Shown here piece after piece: positions 57,117 to 64,000 of a stretch of 64,000 nt of DNA. Positions within the stretch are counted from its first letter, which is position 1. The number at the start of each line of letters is the position of its first letter. The notes under the pieces were generated by a model. It was not told where the DNA came from. It was given only the letters and a program-made list of their open reading frames with translations, and ran no database searches. Both the position numbers and the translations under genes were made by a program. The stretch is from Sphingobium vermicomposti. GTDB taxonomy: Bacteria; Pseudomonadota; Alphaproteobacteria; Sphingomonadales; Sphingomonadaceae. The DNA is taken from contig NZ_JAASQR010000004.1 of the NCBI RefSeq assembly GCF_011762025.1, positions 540,884-604,883 of the forward strand, read 5' to 3'.

Positions 57117-58055
57117 ATGCGTGATTATTCATCTGAGCGAGACCGTGCGCTGCTGATGCTGGGACGGCTTGATGGGCGGCTGGTTAACAGCCCCGCCGCC
57201 GACATTTGGCTGGCGCGCTCCCGGTTAAAGGGGGCGGCGTTGCTGGCCAGTTCCGCCGCTATTCCAATCACCGTCACGGAACTGGAGGACTGGATTTGCG
57301 GGCGACGCCCCCCTCCCCGCCATAGTGAAGGATTGAACGACCCGCTGTCGGTCGCGGCACTCGTGCATTTTGCCCTGTCCGCCATCGGGACCGAGCATGA
57401 TCCCGTGGCGCGGGCCACGCTCAACATATCGCGAACCTTGCTGGACGACCGCAAGGAGGCGCAATTGTGGGCGCCGGAGGATCTGGTGCGCTTTGGACCG
57501 GCCTGGCGGGCGGTTCAGGAGGCGCTGGAGGCCCCCTACCCCACCGCGACGCTCGAAGCGGTGGCCGACCGGCTGATTGCCGCCAGGGCGCAGCTGGAAG
57601 CGCCCGTGGCGGCAGGTCAACTGTTGACCACGGCCGATGGCAGGCAGTTTCGGATCGATCCCCGGCGATCTGACCTGGACTGGGTAGTTGCCTGCCACCT
57701 GCCCACGGCGCTCAGAAGCTGTGGTCTTGCTTTGCGCAACCTGCCGTCCTTCGTCGATCTGGGGCGGTTCCTGCCGGAAGACAGGGACGTGCTGGTGCAA
57801 CAGCTGGCGATGATGATCGCGCGTCAGGCGGTTGAGGGGCTGCGCGAGCTTGATCGGATTGAACAGCGCCTTCGTCGGATGCCTTCGGATCTGGAGGTGA
57901 CCAAACGGAGTAAAGCCCCGCTGCTGATGCGGCTGGAACTTGCCTATCCTGGATTGAGCCGGACGGCGGCGGCGCGGCTGCTGGGGATATCGCATCAGGG
58001 GGTGACGAAATTGATTGCGCAGATATCGGTTGCCGCTGGCAGGACCGGCGATTGA
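57117..58055 (+). CDS. RHE_PE00001/DUF1612-like protein with C-terminal helix-turn-helix
   Basis: The 312-residue protein has L-M-L-G-R-L-D-G-R-L-V-N-S-P and W-L-A-R-S-R-L-K-G-A-A-L-L at the N-terminus, resembling RHE_PE00001-family proteins seen on rhizobial and sphingomonad secondary replicons. Near the C-terminus, LSRTAAARLLGISHQGVTKL (residues about 281-300) looks like a DNA-binding helix-turn-helix. Function is not established. It ends just before the AT-rich and iteron region of the putative origin, and an inverted repeat lies in front of it. Both suggest a replicon-linked regulator. The family assignment is from memory and moderate; the start at 57117 has no strong ribosome site. Confidence 0.6.
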   Translation: MRDYSSERDRALLMLGRLDGRLVNSPAADIWLARSRLKGAALLASSAAIPITVTELEDWICGRRPPPRHSEGLNDPLSVAALVHFALSAIGTEHDPVARATLNISRTLLDDRKEAQLWAPEDLVRFGPAWRAVQEALEAPYPTATLEAVADRLIAARAQLEAPVAAGQLLTTADGRQFRIDPRRSDLDWVVACHLPTALRSCGLALRNLPSFVDLGRFLPEDRDVLVQQLAMMIARQAVEGLRELDRIEQRLRRMPSDLEVTKRSKAPLLMRLELAYPGLSRTAAARLLGISHQGVTKLIAQISVAAGRTGD

Positions 58056-58204
58056 GCAAGCGGACGGGCCTTTGGCATCATCCTTCTGTCCAAAACCCAT
58101 ATTATATCGTGAACGTTATAAAGTTTATTAGAAAAGTTAGAGAGTTAAGCGTTGCACGAACCGCCTGAACGGCCCGGATTAGCGCGAGTCGGGCGCAGGA
58201 CGGC

Positions 58205-58308
58205 GTTCCTGTAGGATCGTATATTCGTTCCTGTAATGTCGAACCGACTGTTCCTGAAATGTCGGGTTATCGTTCCCGATGGTGCGTTGACCGTTCCCAT
58301 AGTGTCGA
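58205..58308 (+). repeat. Five iteron-like direct repeats
   Basis: The elements begin at 58205, 58227, 58250, 58272 and 58293 (spacing 22, 23, 22, 21), with consensus about GTTCC(T/C)GtAaTGTCGa. The second (GTTCCTGTAATGTCGA) and third (GTTCCTGAAATGTCGG) are the best copies; the first and fourth are weaker at the 3' end. Regular helical phasing is a hallmark of initiator binding sites. Confidence 0.7.
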
Positions 58309-58448
58309 AGGGTGTCGCAGTGAGGGTTCTGCCGCGGGTAGATTGAATCAGTTCGGCAGGAGTGTCTGGCAAGGAGGTTCAAAAGCTGTGGACAGTTTTG
58401 CGTGGTTGGCGGGGTGAACGAAAGGCCGGCACATTTCATTTTGGCGAC

Positions 58449-58464
58449 CCGACACTTCGGGAAC
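58449..58464 (-). repeat. Inverted iteron copy near the repA end
   Basis: CCGACACTTCGGGAAC reads on the - strand as GTTCCCGAAGTGTCGG, a close match to the iterons at 58205-58308 but in opposite direction, 140 bp away. Inverted extra copies often serve in copy control or handcuffing of initiators. Confidence 0.6.
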
Positions 58465-58576
58465 GCTTCGCCAGGGACGTGGTGGTCATCATGGAATATT
58501 GTGCGGTCGGTCCCCGAAGAAGCCGGGAGAATTGGAGCGCGTGGACGTTTCGACGCGCTTTCCAAAGGACAGCCGA

Positions 58577-59791
58577 TCAAAGCTGGTGGCGGTTCTTTTC
58601 GTGAAAGCGGCGGACGAAACCGATAAACGCCTTTTGATAATTGACCGGCGTGCGCGCTGGGTCGGCGATCAGCCAGTCGCGAAATTCCTGATGCAGCGAT
58701 TGATAATCCCAGCCGGGATAGTTGGACCGCAAGGTCGCCAGGGTCGCGTCGGTAACCTCTCCGGCGGTGGACCGTGCGGATAGGCCGGTGACGGTGCGGC
58801 GAATGACATCGCTCGCATCGAACAGCGGTTCGGACGTATCCTGCGTGATTTTGTCGGATGGACGTTTGCCGCCCCTGCCCTCCCCTGCTGGATACGGGGT
58901 GGTCCGGGTGGGCCGATCGGGTGACCGATCACCCTTTCGCGGGCTTTCCATGTCAGCCGTGCGCCGCCGCATCCGCACCGAAGGCTCACGCTTGCCGTCG
59001 GGATGTTCCAGCAGCAGGGAGTAGCCTGGCAGTGGGTCTCGCTCGGCAATCTTGGCGATTTCGAACTTGAAGCGGCGATAGGCCCCTTCCGCACCGGACT
59101 TTTCAAACAGGGTCGGCATGGAAATGGCAAAGCCCCCCTCCCCTGCCCCGCCCGCATGCTTGCGCGCGACCTTGTAAAGCCAGCGTTCGCGCCCGCCGGT
59201 CAGGTCGAAATAGGCGCGGTCGATCGACAGCACGCCCCCCTGCATCAATACGCCTTCATAGAACCAGTTGGAAAGCTCTATCGTCATCCCCCGCGACCGT
59301 TCGGTGCGTTCGTCCACCAGCTGGGTCCAACCGTCCAGCCAGCTGAAGGTCGCTTCACGGCGATTTTCGGCGCGGATGTTGGTCTTGATCGTGGTGGAGA
59401 CAAGCCGGTCGAGGGACTGGCCGAGCAATTCATAAGCGCGACCGGTCGTCGGGCGGTGAATGGCGCGCAGCAGGTCATAGGGCATGAGGTGCAGCTTGCG
59501 CGGGACATCGTTCGCGCCGCGCCGCGCCATGTCGGCGAGGACGGAAGCGCAGTAGATCAAAATGTCGGCGTCCCAGATCGTCGCCATCCCATAGTCGGGA
59601 TTGGCCGAGACATGCACCCACGCTTTCCCGTCCGGCGAGGTGTAGTCGATGGGCTTTACACGCTTTGACTTGGCGAGGCTGAAGAAGGGGCGCTCCATCA
59701 TCTCGCGTTGGTCGCGCAGCGGCATGTCCGCGATATAGGGCAGAAACAGCTCGAACTGATCGGTGGCATCGGCCTTGGCGGTGCGGATCAT
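58577..59791 (-). CDS. repA: Replication initiator RepA (RPA family)
   Basis: The 404-residue protein has the plasmid/chromid RPA-type initiator pattern: ADMPLRDQREMMERPFFSLAK near residue 20, VKPIDYTSPDGKAWVHV, DADILIYCASVL near 73, HLMPYDLLRAIHRPTTGRAY near 100, and SGAEGAYRRFKFEIAKIAERD near residue 230. A less conserved C-terminal part follows. It would bind the iterons to open the origin. The start has AGGAG 6 bases upstream. It is the last gene of parA-parB-repA; the 184-bp gap before it holds two parS-like palindromes. Confidence 0.92.
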   Translation of the reverse strand: MIRTAKADATDQFELFLPYIADMPLRDQREMMERPFFSLAKSKRVKPIDYTSPDGKAWVHVSANPDYGMATIWDADILIYCASVLADMARRGANDVPRKLHLMPYDLLRAIHRPTTGRAYELLGQSLDRLVSTTIKTNIRAENRREATFSWLDGWTQLVDERTERSRGMTIELSNWFYEGVLMQGGVLSIDRAYFDLTGGRERWLYKVARKHAGGAGEGGFAISMPTLFEKSGAEGAYRRFKFEIAKIAERDPLPGYSLLLEHPDGKREPSVRMRRRTADMESPRKGDRSPDRPTRTTPYPAGEGRGGKRPSDKITQDTSEPLFDASDVIRRTVTGLSARSTAGEVTDATLATLRSNYPGWDYQSLHQEFRDWLIADPARTPVNYQKAFIGFVRRFHEKNRHQL

Positions 59792-59841
59792 GGCTGGCTC
59801 CTGACGCCGACAAGGAGGCCGGGGAAGGGGAGGGGGGGCAA

Positions 59842-59861
59842 CCGTTTCCCCGGGGAAACGG
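59842..59861. repeat. parS-like palindrome 1 (centromere candidate)
   Basis: A perfect 20-bp palindrome with core GTTTCCCCGGGGAAAC (59844-59859) lies in the parB-repA gap. The same 16-bp core occurs 53 bp further on. parS sites are 14-16 bp palindromes near par genes; this core differs from the chromosomal consensus TGTTTCACGTGAAACA, as expected for a second replicon. Confidence 0.72.
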
Positions 59862-59895
59862 CTTTTGCCCGGGCACGATCAGCAGGAGAGGGCGC

Positions 59896-59913
59896 TGTTT
59901 CCCCGGGGAAACA
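59896..59913. repeat. parS-like palindrome 2 (centromere candidate)
   Basis: An 18-bp perfect palindrome with the identical core GTTTCCCCGGGGAAAC (59897-59912). The two cores are 53 bp apart, about five helical turns, so both face the same side of the DNA. I infer that ParB encoded next door binds here. Confidence 0.72.
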
Positions 59914-59975
59914 AGCCCCGGCAAAAACAGGCGAACTTTCGAAACGCGCGCGCATATGTTCGCCCCCCGACGCCA

Positions 59976-61061
59976 TCATTTCTGCAGGCCCATCCCCTGC
60001 CGTTCGAGATGGTCGAGCGCGTCCCGTAACGCCGTCGCCAGCATGTCCATGTCCGCGCCCGAACCGGCGTGCAGGCGAATGGTCACGCCCTGGCGGTTGG
60101 CCGACTGCACCGTCAGGGCTGGGCGACCATAGCGCGTTACCCAGACAAAGGGGTCCGCCTTTGGCTCCGATTGCGCGACGCGCGGTGCGTCCAGCAGCAG
60201 GCGAAGGACTTCGGCGGCGGGCAAGGGTGCTTCACCGGCGCGACGCCGTTCCTGTTGTGTCGAAGCCAGACGACCGGCCTCCGCAGCGATCAGCGGCGCG
60301 GCCATGCGATCGTCCAGTGCCTGGGCGAGGGCATAGGCCGGCTTGAGCTGAACGTCGCCCGGCGACGCAAAGGCAGCGATGATCGTGTCGGGGATGCCCG
60401 CAACCTTGATCATCTTGCTCAACCAGCCCTTGGACAGTTTCAGCCGTTCGGCCATGCGGGTCAGGTGGCTGCCATAATGAGCGCCCAGCGCTTCGGCATA
60501 GTTGCGCGCGCGCTCCAGATCGGTGACGTCCTTGCGCGCCCGGTTCTCCAGATCGGCCAGGCGGAATGCCGCTTCATCGTCCAGTTGGGCGACCTGGGCC
60601 ACGAACATCATGTCGGGATAGCTGTGTGCGCGCAGCCAGCTGATCGAGAAATGCCGACGCGTGCCCGCGATCACTTCATAGTCGTGATCGGGATCGCCTT
60701 CGACCCGGCGGACCACGGCGGGCACTTTCTGCCCGCCTTCGGCAATGATGGAATCGATCAGTTCCCGGCAATTGTCGCCGTTCAGATCGTCGTAAAGCCG
60801 GGCATTGCCCCGCCAGATCCGCACGCGCGCGGGATCGAGCAGCAATTGGGTGACTTGCCGGACTTCGCCCGAAGCGAGCCGGGCGAGCGCGGATTCCCGC
60901 CCGATCAGTGTCGCACCGCGGCTGCGTTCGATCGAGCGCGGCGGGGTAGGGGGAGCCGTCGGCACTGCCTCCGCAATGTCGGGCACGGTTGGGGCGGGCT
61001 GAGGGCTTTCCGCTTCATCCGACAAAAGCGCCGCCAGATAATCCGATTGTTTACGCGCCAT
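59976..61061 (-). CDS. parB: ParB/RepB family partition protein
   Basis: The 361-residue protein has a ParB core: V-R-I-W-R-G-N-A-R-L, IAEGGQKVPAVVRRVEGDPD, YEVIAGTRRHFSISWLRAHS (the ParB/Srx box, residues about 140-160), then L-A-D-L-E-N-R-A-R-K-D and a helix-turn-helix with M-A-E-R-L-K-L-S-K-G-W-L-S-K-M. It should load on the two parS-like palindromes just downstream. The ATG at 61061 is set by GGAGGGCAGGG; earlier in-frame Mets overlap an ill-conserved lead. It lies between parA and repA. Confidence 0.93.
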   Translation of the reverse strand: MARKQSDYLAALLSDEAESPQPAPTVPDIAEAVPTAPPTPPRSIERSRGATLIGRESALARLASGEVRQVTQLLLDPARVRIWRGNARLYDDLNGDNCRELIDSIIAEGGQKVPAVVRRVEGDPDHDYEVIAGTRRHFSISWLRAHSYPDMMFVAQVAQLDDEAAFRLADLENRARKDVTDLERARNYAEALGAHYGSHLTRMAERLKLSKGWLSKMIKVAGIPDTIIAAFASPGDVQLKPAYALAQALDDRMAAPLIAAEAGRLASTQQERRRAGEAPLPAAEVLRLLLDAPRVAQSEPKADPFVWVTRYGRPALTVQSANRQGVTIRLHAGSGADMDMLATALRDALDHLERQGMGLQK

Positions 61062-61150
61062 GACCCTGCCCTCCGATTCGCGGGGAACATAAGGCGAACA
61101 AGTCAATGTAGGACAGCCCTGATTTGAACCGGCCTTGTTGGGACATATGG

Positions 61151-62347
61151 TCATGCCGCATTGACGATATCCTCTTCCCTGGCAGGTGCCACGCGGCCCC
61201 AACCCTGGCGGACCAGGGCTTCGATCTGCCCCATGGCTTCATCCAGATTGGCGCGGCATCGCTTATGCGTGCGCGGGGTGCCTATCGGCTTTTCCAGCTC
61301 ATAGACGGTCATCATCCGCAGCGCCGCATGGCTGATTTCCGCGCTGTCGAGGATGGGGATGGGGAGGAGTGCAGGGCCAAAGCTCTGCTCCATGATCGCC
61401 CGGACCATCGAATGGCTGGGATCATTGCTGTCGAATTTCGAACAGAGCAGCCGAACGAATTGATAGTCGACCTCTATGCCCGCGCCCTGCAACTGGCCGA
61501 TCACCTGATCCATCATCGACAGAAACTGGACCGTCGAACAAAAGTCCGGCGTCGTGGCGGCCAGCGGCACCAACAGCGCATTGGCCGCCTGCATCACTGC
61601 AAGACTGATCGTGCCAAGCGCTGGCGGCGGGTCGAGCAGCACCACGTCATAGTCACGGGCCAGGTCCATCAGCCCCTGTTTCAGCTTGCGAAACCGCGCG
61701 GCAAGGACAGAGCCGCCATCGCTGCCCGCCGCCGCCAGCTCATATTCGACGTCGAACAGTTCCAGATTTGACGGGATCAGGTCGACATTGGGCCAGGCGG
61801 TATGTTTCACCGCATAGAGAAGGTCGACCTGCGTCGGGTCGATCGACAGATAGGGGTAGAGCGTTTCTTCACGCTGAATATTGAAATGCGGGTTGAAGCC
61901 GAACAGGGTCGTCGTCGTCGCCTGGCTGTCGCAATCGACGACGAGCACGCGGTAGCCCTGCACCCCGAAATAATGCGCCAGATGCGTGGTAACGGTCGAT
62001 TTGCCGACGCCGCCCTTGAAATTCTGCACCGCGATAATGGCGGGCACGTCCAGCGGCGCGCGTTCGGGGCTGGCCCCCAGGACCTGCCGCATGTTCAGCA
62101 GTTCTTCGACCGTATAGCCCGGCCTGCGGCCATTGCCGGTGGGCGGGGCAGGGGGCAAGCGCCCGTCATCTTCCGCCATCCGAATGCGATTCGTTGAGCA
62201 TCCCAGCAACTGGGCCGCTTCCGCTATGCCGAAGCGGACGTTAAGCTCCTTGCGGCTGTCGGGAAGAAATGCCTTGCGACGCAGGCGTTCAACCATCTTT
62301 TCACCCGCTTCCGCCAGGTCGCCAATCTGATCTACGACTGCGTTCAT
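61151..62347 (-). CDS. parA: ParA family partition ATPase with N-terminal helix-turn-helix
   Basis: The 398-residue protein has an N-terminal helix-turn-helix (F-G-I-A-E-A-A-Q-L-L-G-C-S-T-N-R-I-R, residues about 39-56), as in large (type Ia) ParA proteins that repress their own operon. The deviant Walker A is IAVQNFKGGVGKSTVTTHLA near residue 105, followed by V-V-D-C-D-S-Q-A-T-T and a Walker B-like V-V-L-L-D-P-P-P-A-L-G near 236. It segregates the replicon with ParB. I start at 62347, which has GAGGG upstream; a Met at 62419 in the same frame is possible. Order on the - strand: parA, parB, repA. Confidence 0.93.
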   Translation of the reverse strand: MNAVVDQIGDLAEAGEKMVERLRRKAFLPDSRKELNVRFGIAEAAQLLGCSTNRIRMAEDDGRLPPAPPTGNGRRPGYTVEELLNMRQVLGASPERAPLDVPAIIAVQNFKGGVGKSTVTTHLAHYFGVQGYRVLVVDCDSQATTTTLFGFNPHFNIQREETLYPYLSIDPTQVDLLYAVKHTAWPNVDLIPSNLELFDVEYELAAAGSDGGSVLAARFRKLKQGLMDLARDYDVVLLDPPPALGTISLAVMQAANALLVPLAATTPDFCSTVQFLSMMDQVIGQLQGAGIEVDYQFVRLLCSKFDSNDPSHSMVRAIMEQSFGPALLPIPILDSAEISHAALRMMTVYELEKPIGTPRTHKRCRANLDEAMGQIEALVRQGWGRVAPAREEDIVNAA

Positions 62348-62505
62348 TTTGGCCCTCGACGGAGAAGTTGAAGCTGGATCGGTCAAGCTATTGCAGAAAT
62401 ACTTCAAATCCGCAATCACACGCTATAAATCATCCGCCGAAAGCCGCATCGAACGAAAATCAGCATAGCCAGCGTCCGTCATGGCATCAGAAAGCAGAAG
62501 TGATC

Positions 62506-63519
62506 ATGATCCAGCCATTGCCTGCCCGGAAGATCGGCCCTTTGACCGTTTCCGCCATCGGATTGGGGTGCATGAACCTGTCGCATGCCTATTTGCCCCG
62601 CCCCGATCCGGTGCAGGCCGAACGTCTGTTGCTGCATGCGCTGGACGCGGGCGTCACCTTTTTCGATACGGCGTCGATCTACGGTTTTGGTGCGAATGAG
62701 GAATTGCTGGGCCGGATATTGATGTCGCGCCGATCCAAATTCATCCTCGCCAGCAAATGCGTACTGGGCGAGGTCGACGGCAGGCGGGGGCTGGACGGAT
62801 CACCGGCGGCGATCGAGCGCGCGGTTGAAGATTCCCTTCGGCGGCTCAGAACCGATCATATCGACCTCTATTATATGCACAGGCTGGACCCCAAGGTGCC
62901 GGTCGAAGAATCGGTCGGCGCGTTGGTCCGCGCGGTGGAGGCGGGAAAGATCGGTACGATCGGCCTTTCGGAAATGTCCGCCAGCACGGTTCGTGCCGCT
63001 CATCGCGTGCATCCCGTCGCGGCGGTGCAGACGGAATATTCGCCCTGGACGCGCAACCCGGAAATAGCGGTGCTGGATGCCTGTTCGGAACTGGGCATTG
63101 GTTTCGTCGCCTTTTCGCCGTTGGGCCGTGGGCTGCTGGCGGGCGGCGTCGGCGGGAAGGGGGTGCCAGAGGGGGACTTGCGCGCCGACATGCCGCGTTT
63201 CCAGTCCCCGCATCTGGAACGAAACCTTGCGCTTTTCGCCCGATTGGCCGGTCTGGCCGAAGCGGCGGGATGCACGCCCGCCCAGCTGTGCCTCGCATGG
63301 CTGCTGTCCAAGGGCGATCATATCGTGCCGATCCCCGGTACGACCAGCATCGTTCATCTGGATGAGGATTTGGCGGCGGTCGGGGTCCAGCTTTCGCCGG
63401 ACCAATTGGCGGCGGTGGATCGCCTGTTCCACATCGGCGCAGTTTCAGGTGCGCGCTATGGTGCGTCGGCGCAGGCTCAGGTCGGAACAGAGATGTGGCC
63501 GGGGGAGGAAATGGCCTGA
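62506..63519 (+). CDS. Aldo/keto reductase
   Basis: The 337-residue protein starts at I-G-P-L-T-V-S-A-I-G-L-G-C-M and has the catalytic Asp and Tyr in TFFDTASIYGFGANEELLGR near residue 49 and the Lys in F-I-L-A-S-K-C-V near residue 83. The His is in DLYYMHRLDPKVPVEESVGA near residue 124. Late S-P-L-G-R-G-L-L-A-G-G is typical of the YajO/PLDP-like group. It reduces carbonyl compounds with NADPH; the substrate is not known. The open frame extends upstream to 62269 but overlaps parA without protein-like sequence. It is divergent from parA. Confidence 0.92.
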   Translation: MIQPLPARKIGPLTVSAIGLGCMNLSHAYLPRPDPVQAERLLLHALDAGVTFFDTASIYGFGANEELLGRILMSRRSKFILASKCVLGEVDGRRGLDGSPAAIERAVEDSLRRLRTDHIDLYYMHRLDPKVPVEESVGALVRAVEAGKIGTIGLSEMSASTVRAAHRVHPVAAVQTEYSPWTRNPEIAVLDACSELGIGFVAFSPLGRGLLAGGVGGKGVPEGDLRADMPRFQSPHLERNLALFARLAGLAEAAGCTPAQLCLAWLLSKGDHIVPIPGTTSIVHLDEDLAAVGVQLSPDQLAAVDRLFHIGAVSGARYGASAQAQVGTEMWPGEEMA

Positions 63520-63550
63520 AACCCCGCGTTTCCGGGCGGAAAAGGGGAGC

Positions 63551-63581
63551 AGGGCGAAGAAAAGTCGCCCTTGTGCTTTTT
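63551..63581 (+). terminator. Rho-independent terminator after the aldo/keto reductase gene
   Basis: AGGGCGA (63551-63557) pairs with TCGCCCT (63565-63571) around an AGAAAAG loop, then TTGTGCTTTTT. It insulates the reductase gene from the rRNA promoter that follows. Confidence 0.75.
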
Positions 63582-63943
63582 CCTGTTGACCGACTCAATC
63601 GACGCGCCTAGATGCCACTCCACCGACGCGGTGAGCGCCACTGGTTCTCGCTTCGATCGGTCGCCAACATAATCGGACGCTGTCCCTCGAAACATAAGGA
63701 TCGGGGATCAACAGTTGTCCGCATCAATGTTTGGTTCGGTTCTTTGACATTGTTAGTATGATGAAGGGACATGTGGGCGGCGGCTCCGGTTATCTACGGC
63801 TTTCAGGCGTGGATGGATCGGTTAAATTAGCCAGACCTCACAATGTCCTTACGTAACCATGTAAGTTTATTTGTGCAGGAATGGCTCCTGAAAATGAGCG
63901 GTTTGTGTTTGGGCTTATTCCGCCTGGATATGGATCGGACATC
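63582..63943 (+). promoter_or_regulatory. rRNA operon promoter and leader region
   Basis: The 362 bases between the terminator and the 16S start have no gene. A promoter candidate is TTGACC at 63586-63591 with TAGATG at 63609-63614 (17-base spacing). A TCTTTGACATTGTTAG leader-like sequence lies at 63741-63756; its TTGACA has no matching -10 at normal distance, so I treat it as leader or processing sequence. CTTAC/GTAAG arms are seen near 63850. Confidence 0.5.
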
Positions 63944-64000
63944 AAACTTGAGAGTTTGATCCTGGCTCAGAACGAACGCTGGCGGCATGCCTAATACATG
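63944..64000 (+). rRNA. rrs: 16S ribosomal RNA, 5' end (runs off the window)
   Basis: The 5' end is recognised by AACTTGAGAGTTTGATCCTG and then GCTCAGAACGAACGCTGGCG, with the sphingomonad-like GGCATGCCTAATACATG at the edge. The exact first base of the mature RNA is uncertain by a few bases. The rest of the operon lies outside. Its nearness to repA/parAB supports a chromid. Confidence 0.97.

Larger units (their letters stand above)
58056..58576. other. Candidate replication origin (521 bp): AT-rich segment plus iteron array
   Basis: No gene is seen. An AT-rich stretch at about 58096-58147 (runs such as TTATAAAGTTTATTAG) is a possible unwinding site. It is followed by five directly repeated iteron-like elements (58205-58308) with about 22-bp spacing, and one inverted copy at 58449-58464. 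GANTC methylation sites flank the array (58186-58190 and 58345-58349). repA ends just to the right of it. Taken together this is the best origin candidate of the replicon. Confidence 0.65.

Noticed and set aside
58387..58395. DnaA box (TGTGGACAG) in the origin region
   Set aside because: Only 7 of 9 bases match and it is single; too weak to list.
62269..62505. 79-codon extension of the aldo/keto reductase frame
   Set aside because: It overlaps parA on the other strand and has no relation to the family N-terminus.
63744..63749. TTGACA as the -35 box of the rRNA promoter
   Set aside because: No -10-like sequence lies at 15-19 bases; it fits better as a leader or processing sequence.

Overview
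The window looks like a high-G+C alphaproteobacterium of the sphingomonad group (Sphingobium/Novosphingobium-like). The evidence is the 16S rRNA 5' end at the right edge, a large TonB-dependent receptor beside xenobiotic or steroid-type catabolic genes, Lrp and MucR-type regulators, and extensive ATGA-overlap operons. A parA-parB-repA partition/replication module with iteron-like repeats and paired palindromic centromere candidates lies only a few kb from an rRNA operon. The same molecule carries core genes (gltBD, putA, phhA, formaldehyde oxidation). Together this suggests a second chromosome (chromid) and the window covers its replication-origin region.

Layout. 1-1000: the end of a sulfotransferase gene and a SnoaL/NTF2-like protein. 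993-6660: a leftward operon, SDR > divergent B12-dependent acyl-CoA mutase large subunit > B12-binding subunit > MeaB GTPase > EthD-domain protein, with a divergent AraC regulator. 6736-10087: rightward housekeeping genes (CDP-alcohol phosphatidyltransferase, YaiI/UPF0178, L16 hydroxylase RoxA/YcfD, pseudouridine synthase RluE, SRPBCC protein). 10114-21037: leftward CoA-ester catabolism genes (two hotdog thioesterases, paired acyl-CoA dehydrogenases, two overlapping Lrp/AsnC regulators, MFS transporter, SDR remnant, amidase, KshA-like Rieske oxygenase, amidohydrolase-fold protein, acyl-CoA ligase). 21477-24921: rightward SDR and TonB-dependent receptor.

24979-29311: ActP-like symporter with DUF485 partner, a P450 and a BrkB/YihY membrane protein. 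29553-35699: glutamate synthase (gltD, gltB). 36099-37800: a 1-Cys-type peroxiredoxin with an MBL-rhodanese protein. 37810-44759: thiolase, PutA, S-formylglutathione hydrolase and class III alcohol dehydrogenase, all leftward. 45007-50165: GH78-like rhamnosidase, TPR protein, phenylalanine hydroxylase. 50226-55302: two SDRs and a Baeyer-Villiger-type monooxygenase, divergent from a PYROXD2-like oxidoreductase. 55416-58055: HU, a MucR-type protein with a long Lys/Ala tail, and a RHE_PE00001/DUF1612-like protein. 58056-62347: iteron and AT-rich origin candidate, repA, two parS-like palindromes, parB, parA. 62506-64000: aldo/keto reductase, rRNA promoter/leader region and the 16S start.

How it fits together. 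The left 25 kb reads as an uptake and CoA-activation route for a branched or polycyclic carboxylic compound: TonB receptor and MFS, CoA ligase, heteromeric dehydrogenase, Rieske oxygenase, thioesterases and a carbon-skeleton mutase. The mutase lacks the residues that bind the methylmalonyl carboxylate, so its substrate is probably not methylmalonyl-CoA. This is the strongest candidate for undescribed chemistry here. The substrate of the pathway is my inference. I saw no tRNA, CRISPR array, insertion sequence or cobalamin riboswitch.
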